Assembly (NCBI GenBank): GCA_958450365.1
Contig: CAUEEP010000754.1
Location: 134,001 to 198,000 of the forward strand
Length of the DNA: 64,000 bases
Origin: Mesorhabditis belari
Lineage: Eukaryota; Nematoda; Chromadorea; Rhabditida; Rhabditidae
Direction of reading: 5' to 3'
This document shows positions 11,001 through 20,000 of the stretch, piece by piece. The translations under genes and the position numbers were made by a program. Numbering within the stretch: the first letter of the stretch is position 1; the number at the start of each line of letters is the position of its first letter. The notes under the pieces were generated by a model. That model saw nothing but the letters and a program-made list of their open reading frames with translations, was not told where the DNA came from and did not search any database.

Positions 11001-14000
11001 GTCCTGGATTCTTGGAGTCCTGGATTCTTGGATTCTTGGAGTCTTGGAGTCTTGGATTCTTAGATTCTTGGATTCTTAGATTCTTGGATTCTTAGATTCT
11101 TGGATTCTTAGATTCTTGGATTTTTAGATTCTTGGATTCTTGGAGTCTTGGATTCTTGGAGTCTTGGATTCTTGGAGTCTTGAAGTCTTGGATTCTTAGA
11201 TTCTTGGATTCTTGGATTCCTGAATTCTTGGATGCTTGGATTCTTGGATTCCTGGATTCTTGGATTCTTGGATTCTTGGATTCTTGGATTCTTGGATTCC
11301 TGGATTCTTGGATTCCTGGATTCCTGGATTCTTGGATTCTTGGATTCTTGGATTCTTGGATTCCTGGATTCTTGGATTCTTGGATTCTTGGATTCTTGGA
11401 TTCCTGGATTCTTGGATTCTTGGATTCTTGGATTCTTGGATTCTTGGATTCTTGGCTTCATTTCTAAAACTAGCCAATTTAGCCTGGGATCAACACCTGG
11501 AAGAGGGGAAACCCTTGCGCTTCTACACCTCGAATCACACGACAAATCCGAACTGTGTAGCCGGCCATTGGATCCCGCCAATCCTCATGACTTTTTTCCT
11601 TCTTGTCGCCAATATTCTTCTCATGAGCATGCTCATCGCCATTTTCAAGTTAGTTATTATTGAATATATATATTGAAAACTTGTTTTTAAACGATTTCTG
11701 AAGGATTTTTAATGATTTTTGATGATTTTTAACGGTTTTTAACGATTTTTAACGATTTTTAAACAATTTTTGACCATTCTTAACCATTTTTAACCATTTT
11801 TAAAGGATTTTAAAGGATTTTTAACGAATTTTAACCATTTTCAACTATTCTTAGAGTATTTTGGATTACTTAGGCAATAGATTTCTTGAAAAATGACAGT
11901 ACTTTGCGGTGAAAAAAGTACTGGACTTTGGCTTTGAGTAAAACCTCAAAAAAAAGGCACTTTAAATCGAAAACTACTCAAGATCTAGATGTCAAATGTC
12001 TAGAAAATCATTTTAAATCAAAATTTCCGCAAAATCTAATCGTCAAATGATGAATTTCACTTTAAAAGTGCTAAAACTGAGATTTTGCAAGTTTTCAACA
12101 TCTTTTTTCAAATTTTCAACTTTCTTTTGAATCTTTGAGCGCTTTTTGAGAGATTTTGAGAGATTTTGAGAGATTTTTGAGAGATTTTTGAGAGCTTTTA
12201 CCGTTTTTCGTTTTCTTTAACACATTTACGACAAGCTGGCCTACGATCCGACCGATCGCCGTATTAATGACGACAATTTTTGGTGTCAACGAAAGTTTTA
12301 AAGGACTTTTGTGATTTGTTTTGTTAAAAAGTCCTCGGTAACTTTGTACTAGTTTTCAAGAGGAGATTCAGCGCTATCGAATGACTATAATAGTTTAGTT
12401 TATCTTTGAATTCACACCAAGTTATCAGTGAAACGGTTAACGACGACGCGACTGTACGCTCAAGATGCTGCGAAGCCCTGCCCCCTTTGCCATTGGAAAT
12501 CTAACTTTGAACTCAAAGAACTTGGCGTTGGATTGTCCAATTTCAATAGTTTTTGCATCAATTTCTGTTCTGGCTGTTCAATTTAAACATTTTTTAATAT
12601 CATTAGATGCGCCAAATCTTTCTCTATCGATTGGTAGAAAAACTATTGAAATTCGACAGCCTAAAGCCAAGAAATTTGAGTTTAAAGTTTTGCAAAGAGG
12701 GGATTGCCAATGGCAAAGGGGTGGGCGCGTATAAAAGCCCTCCGGCCCCTTTGCCCCGTCCCCTTGTCATTGGCAAAACTTTAAACTCAAATTTCTTGGC
12801 TTTAGGCTGTCCAATTTCAATAGTTTTTCTACCAATCGATAGAGAAAGATTTGGCGCATCTAGTGATATTCAAAATGTTTAAATTGAACAGCGCAACCCC
12901 AAGATATTTGTGTTGAAAGTTGGATTGCCAATGGCAAAGACGCTGTGCGTGTATCAGATGTCGAAAATGCCGAAAAAGCCGTCTTTGTGAATGTGTTAAC
13001 AATCCTAAATGATACTCATCGTTCAATAAAAGCAGTCTAAACTGTAGGGATTCCGGTAATCGGTTGAAAGCTAGAGCATCGATTGAATCTGTTGAAAGCT
13101 GTGCGAGAGAGGGCTGGGAAGTAGAAGCATTTCCCAGCCTCAGGGAAGTAGAAGCACTTCCCATCCTCAGGGAAGTAGAAGCACTTCCCAGGCTCAGGGA
13201 AGTAGAAGCACTTCCCAGGCTCAGGAAGCAGAAGCACTTCCCAGGCTTAGGGAAGTAGAAGCACTTCCCAGCCTCAGGGAAGTAGAAGCACTTCCCAGGC
13301 TCAGGGAAGCAGAAGCACTTCCCAGGCTTAGGGAAGTAGAAGCATTTCCCAGCCTCAGGGAAGTAGAAGCACTTCCCAGGCTCAGGAAAGCAGAAGCACT
13401 TCCCAGGCTTAGGGAAGTAGAAGCACTTCCCAGGCGCAAGGAAGTAGAAGCACTTCCCATCCTCAGGGAAGTAGAAGCACTTCCAAGGCTCAGGAAAGTA
13501 GAAGCACTTCCCAGTCTGAAGGAAGTAGAAGCACTTCCAAGGCTAATTCCTTTTCTAAATCGTTTCCTAAACCTTTTTGCCTACAATAAGCCATTTCTCC
13601 GAATTCTCCGAATAAAAATTTCTCAGTCATTTCTCCGAATAAAAGTCTAGAAGCTTTCCTTATTTTCAGAACGAGATACTTGCGTCCATTTTTCCGCGCC
13701 CTTCGCTTGTTACTCAAAAGGTTATCCAGTGAAATATCAGAGAATTTCCCGATTCAGTTAAAAATAATCGCAAAACTTCTATAAGTTTTTTAGGAGTCAC
13801 GCCAAGAATAACAGTTTTCCCTCAAAAAAAAACAACGAAATAACTTGTCTTACTTTAAACAAGCTTGAGTTTAAGTTTGACAAAAATCGAGTGCGAATGT
13901 GTGAATCAAAGGTTTTCTTTCAAATTTCGATCATTTCAGCCATATTTTCGATCAAACTGAAGAGTTTTCCCAGCAGATTTGGCTTTTTCAACGTTATCGA

Positions 14001-17000
14001 CAGGTTTGCTTTTGAGGGTAATGTAGGATTCGAGCTTTTGATCGACTTTAGAGCTCTAGTTCAGTACTTTAGAGCTCTAGTACAGTACTTTAGGGTTACT
14101 CTAGCCGCTTACTAGAGCCGCTTACTAGAACTGCTTACTCTAGCCGCTTACTAGAGCCGCTTACTCTAGCCGCTTACTCTAGTCCCTTACTCTAGCCGCT
14201 TACTAGAGCCACTTACTCTAGCCACTTACTAGAGCCACTTACTCTAGCCACTTACTAGAGCCACTTACTCTAGCCGCTTACTAGAGCCGCTTACTCTAGC
14301 CGCTTACTCTAGTCCCTTACTCTAGCCGCTTACTAGAGCCACTTACTCTAGCCGCTTACTAGAGCCACTTACTCTAGCCACTTACTAGAGCCACTTACTC
14401 TAGCCACTTACTAGAGCCACTTACTCTAGCCGCTTACTAGAGCCGCTTACTCTAGCCGCTGACTCTAGCCGCTTACTCTAGCCGCTGACTCTAGCCGCTT
14501 ACTCTAGCCTCTTACTGTAACTTTGGGTAAATGTATCGTCGATTCTTTTGAGAGTACTTTAGGGAAACTTGAACTCTATTTATGCTAATTTAAGAAAGCC
14601 ATTGAAAGATCTAGGTGATGGAGTACGAGTCGACTCCATTCTTTCCACCGCCGCTCACTTTCATCTGGCACATTTACATGCTCATCAAGTACATTCGATG
14701 GAGGGTTTGTAATTGAAATTTGGAACTGTAACACTGTGAGACTTGTAACACTGTAAGAACTCTAAGACTGTGAGAACTGTAGGCCTACTGTCAAGTTTCT
14801 TGAAGCTAAAAGCTAAAGCTTTTTGAAAACAAGTTGGATTGGATTTTCCAATTTCTAGTTATAGTTATTTCCAGTTATTGACCTACTTGAAGTTATGTAA
14901 GAGTTGTTTGAAAAAGCAAAAAATCTAAGCCCGATGCGGGGCTCGAACCCGCGACAGCCAGATTAAGAGTCTGGTGCTCTACCGACTGAGCTAACCGGGC
15001 TGATGAGCGAGCTGTCAGAAATCGCCTGAAGTCCCAATGAGTTGTTTAACTAAGAGTTAAGAAGCTCGATTTCTTTCTAAGCTAAAAGCCAAAGCCAAGG
15101 CCAAAGCCAAGGCCAAAGCCAAGGCCAAAGCCAAGGCCAAAGCCAAGGCCAAAGCCAAGGCCAAAGCCAAGGCCAAAGCCAAGGCCAAAGCCAAGGCCAA
15201 AGCCAAGGCCAAAGCCAAGGCCAAAGCCAAGGCCAAAGCCAAGGCCAAAGCCAAGGCCAAAGCTAAAGCTAAAGCCAAAGCCAAGACCAAAGCCAAAGCT
15301 CTTCAACTGATGCCTAAAATCTCATCAACTAATTTCAGTGCCGAAAGCGCAATCCGAATGATGAAAGGGCTTTGGATGTATTCGATTTCTCGCTTAGTGA
15401 GTATTACAAAGTTTTACTTTAGTTTTACGTAATTTTATGTAAGTTTTATGTAATTCAAATGTTTTAGAGCTATTTTTATCAGAAGATCAAGTCGAAAAGC
15501 TGCATGATTTTGAAGAGGATTGCATGGAGGAGTTGGGACGGAAGAAAGAACACGAGAGGAACACAAGCAGTGAGCAAAGGATATTGAGAACGGCTGAGAG
15601 GTGAAGATTTTAGAAACCTAGATTTGTGCAGTACTACAGGGTCGAAATTACTGTAGTCGACAAACTGTCGAATTGTACAACTGGCCACGTCAGTACAGGA
15701 CAGTACAGTTGTCCTTAACTGGGACTCGAATCCTTTCGCTTTCCGGGTTATGCTCTACCACTGAGCTACGACGCATCCCACTGCTAGGGTAAGGCCTTAT
15801 GCCTTACTGTACTACGGATATACTGTACTACTACTGTACTATGATATCGTAAGCCTGATCTGGTTATTGTAGACCTAGCCTGGCTACTGTAGGCTTACCC
15901 TGGATACTGTAGGCCTAGCCTGGCTACTGTAGGCTTACCCTGGATATTATAGGCCTAATCTGGCTACTGTAGGCTTACCCTGGCTACTATAGGCCTAGCC
16001 TGGCTACCGTAGGCTTACACTGGCTACTATAGGCCTAGCCTGGCTACTGTAGGCTTACACTGGCTACTATAGGCCTAGCCTGGCTACTGTAGGCTTACCC
16101 TGGCTACTATAGGCCTAGCCTGGCTACTGTAGGCTTACCCTGGATACTATAGGCCTAATCTGGCTACTGTAGGCTTACCCTGGCTACTATAGGCCTAGTC
16201 TGGCTACTTTAACCCTTCAACCCTTGTAGACCTACCCTGACCACTTTACTCTGCTACTGTAGACCTAGCCTGACTGTTAGCTGTACTAAGTACAAGCCCA
16301 CAGTTATCTCTAGTATCTCTAGTATCTACAATACCTCCACTTGTAGCACAAAAATCTGAAATTTATTAGGTAGTCGTTTAAATTGAACCATTCACATGCA
16401 AATTGAGCAATTCAATCAACTTTCCGATTCAGAACCGATCTGATGATGGCTAGACTCAACGATTTGACCTCAAAAGAGTCAATGCTAAGAGGTGATCTGC
16501 AGGGAATGGAGAATCGCTTGGAGTTGATTGAAACGAGACAGGTAGGAGATAGGAAAATACCATAAACAAGTTTTGAAAGCCAAGGCTGGCTGGCCGGTTC
16601 AGTTTCTGACGATTCAGAGTCGGCTAGGAGTTGATTCTGGAAATTCTGGGGTTAAGAGCTGGTCTAAAATGGTCTAAAGCTGGTCTAAAGCTGGTCTAAA
16701 GCTGGCCAAGTGATTTCAGTTCAAAAAGCCGAGACTTTATCTGGATTTTAACCTGTCCTGCCTTGAAGAAAGTCTGAAACAATAGTTCTGTCTGGAAAAA
16801 TAGCCGTTACAATTGGTTTGGCCTTTTTGGCTAGTCTGATATTATGCCAGATTCACTATTATGACAGCACTTAGATCCAGATCCAGATCCAATTTAGGTA
16901 GAGATCCTTGACGCTGTCCGACAACTCACTCAAACGCTCCCCTTCTTCTTGCAAATGCAAACCGGAGCGATTCGCACGAATCTCTCACCGGCTCCGTCCA

Positions 17001-20000
17001 TTATACTACAAGGCCCGCGAGAGCAAAGCATTGAAGAGGTGAAAAGCTTATCTATTTATCTATCTATCTATCCATCTATCTATCTATTGCAATACTTTAT
17101 CTAACTACTTTCCAGCCTTCTCACTCAGCTCCATGCTTTGGTCAAATCACCTCACAGCAATCGCTCACCGATGCCCCAACCCGGCCTCGACAAAGAACTT
17201 CAACCATTTGTGGTAAGGATTGCGTTTTTAGAAATAAAAGATCAAAAAGATGGAGATCAAAAAGATAAAGATTAAAAAGATGAAGATCTAAAAGATGGAG
17301 ATCAAATAGATGAAGATCCAAAAGTTTCCTATACAATGGAAATCCAGGATAAAACATTGAAAGATGTATTTAGGTCCCGATGCAATCCAGGATCCGATCC
17401 TTCTCTCCCCTAGCGGCAACAACCTCGACCCATTGCGCGTTGGCTCACTGACGAACCTCGCCGGGCCAACACAGGCAATCCTTGCACACAGCGGATCAAT
17501 CGTTTTGCCAAGAAGGGATACAATCAGGTGAGATTGCGTTTTCAAGGCCTATTTTTGGCCTATCATAGCCTATTTTTGGCCTATCAAGGCCTACTTTTGG
17601 CCTATCATAGCCTATTTTTGGCCTATCAAGGCCTACTTTTGGCCTATCAAGGCCTATTTTTGGTCTATCATAGCCTATTTTGGCCTATCAGGCCCTATTT
17701 TGGTCTATCAAGGCCTATTTTTGGCCTATCAAGCCCTATTTGTGGAGTTCTCATCTCTCATCATCAACGAGAACCGAAAGCCATAGTTCTTTCAAATGTT
17801 AAAGTCAATACTTTGATACTTTTTTGTGAAATTCTCACTTTTCCTTGGGTAATCATTGAGGCTAAACACGAATTTCGCATTTCTAAACCGTTTTTCATCG
17901 AAAAATCGACTTTCTACCTTAAGATTACTGTTACATTTTAGCTTAGGAATTTCATTAGCTTAGGAAAAAGATATTTAACCGATTTTCTTTTTCTTTAACC
18001 GGTTTTCTCCTTCTTTAGCCGATTTTCTCTTTCTTTAACCAATTTTCTTTTCTTTTTAAACCCCTATTAACCTAAAGATCTTTATAAAAAGCTCAAAAAC
18101 AAGTCCAAGTTCGTTAAGTCGTGAAGTTTTTCTTGTAAAATAAAATTTCTTATATAAAAAGTGCAATTTCGTTGACTGAATCTCATAAAAATGTCCTAGG
18201 AAACGTTAATTTTTCGTTAATTAATTAATGTTTTGATGGAAAATCTAGAAAAATTTTATTATTTTCGTGTTCAGCGTCACTGATTACCCTAGGAAAAGTG
18301 AAAATTTGAAAAAAAAAAGTGTGCCTTAAAGTATCCACAACCCGTATCTAATTCTTGCTTTTGAATCAACCACGTCTTCAGAAATCTTTCCAGATCTCCA
18401 GAAATTTTTCCAGATCTCCAGAAATTTTTCCAGATCTCCAGAAATTTTTCCAGATCTCCAGATCGGAGATCTTTCCTTCACCAATTCCCAGAAATCCCAG
18501 AAATCCAATGACCATTGATCCAATGACATAAGATTCATTGAAAACCCTTTTTAGTATGTCATTCCGTCGCCGACACCACGAGGAGTACACAACGATCACT
18601 GACGCGATCTCGCTTGCAGCTGCTGATGGACGGAGTGTCGAGAGGAGAGACACCGATGATGAGGTTGATCGTTGAGCTTCGTTAAAGCTGTACAAAGCTA
18701 TACAAAGCTGTACAAAGCTGTACGAAGCTGTACAAAGCTGTAACAAGTTGTACAAAGCTGTACAAAGCTGTACAAAGCTGTACAAAGCTGTACAAAGCTG
18801 TACAAAGTTGTACAAAGCTGTACAAAGCTGTACAAAGCTGTACAAAGCTGTACAAAGCTGTACAAAGCTGTACAAAGCTGTACAAAGCTGTACAAAGCTG
18901 TACAAAGCTGTACAAAGCTGTACAAAGCTGTAACAAGTTGTACAAAGCTGTACAAAGCTGTACAAAGCCATACATTAAATACTTCCAGACGATCGGCGGA
19001 CTTCTCAGTGACGAGGAGCCAAATTCAATCGTCTTGCCAAAGAAAAAGTCGAAAGTGTCAAGCGTTTTACCGCCAGCTGTTGATGAGGTAATTCAATAAC
19101 AATTTAGATTTCAAATCAACTTTAGGCTGTGGTACGGGAAGAGGAAGCGATGGCCGACTGTGAGTTGACTGAAGTGGAGAAAGACGAAGAAGTTGAGAGA
19201 TTGAGGGGAAATGGCGATTTGAGCAACACGAGGAGCAGTGATGATGGAGAGGTAAGATTTAAGAGATTAAAAAAAGGCGCTGGATAATGAACAATGCTTG
19301 GTTTAAGTTTTAGAAATCTTAAGCCTACCGTTAACTGTTGTGAAAAGTACGTTGTGCTTAAAAATGGGAACGCATCGTTTCTAGAGCATTCGTCAATTTC
19401 TTAAGACCGGTTCTTTCTGTGAATCGTGGTCTTTTGAAAGTTCCATGGTCTTTTAAAAGTTCCATGGTCTTTTAAAAGTTCCATGGTCTTTTAAAAGTTC
19501 CATGGTCTTTTAAAAGTTCCGTGGTCTTTTAAAAGTTCTGTAGTCTTTTAAGAGTTCCATGGTCTTTTGAAAGTTACGTGGTCTTTTCAAAGTTCTGTGG
19601 CCTTTTGTCAAAAAAGCTTTGGCACGCCTTGAGTTTCCCCGGACACGCAAATGCTTGTAAAGCTGGCCTTCACATACAGGCTCAGGCTCCGACTTGACTT
19701 GATACTGTAGCTTTCCGACTAAAGTACGGTAGCATATCAACCGTAGTACGGAGTACGGTAGCTTTACGTTTACGGTAGTCTATCGCGTTTTCTCGAATTC
19801 AGAAGAAAGAAGACACCGTACTCCAGCCATAAACAATGAAAGATTCGCCAGAAAGGCTGCGTTTACATTTTTGAGCACAAAGTACAGTACAACACAAAGT
19901 ACAGCACAAAGTACAGTACAACACAAAGTACAGCACAAAGTACAGTACAACACAAAGTACAGCACAAAGTACAGTACAACACAAAGTACAGTACAGCACA

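Noticed and set aside
11108..11676. Several overlapping open frames on both strands (Ile-Gln-Glu-Ser and Leu-Asp-Ser-Trp repeats)
   Set aside because: All derive from the 8-bp array; only the S6 exon at 11483-11648 within them is real.
12363..12389. Small TRPM exon EIQRYRMTI
   Set aside because: The peptide fits the FQRY box, but neither acceptor option joins in frame to the preceding piece; kept only as part of the damaged-exon finding.
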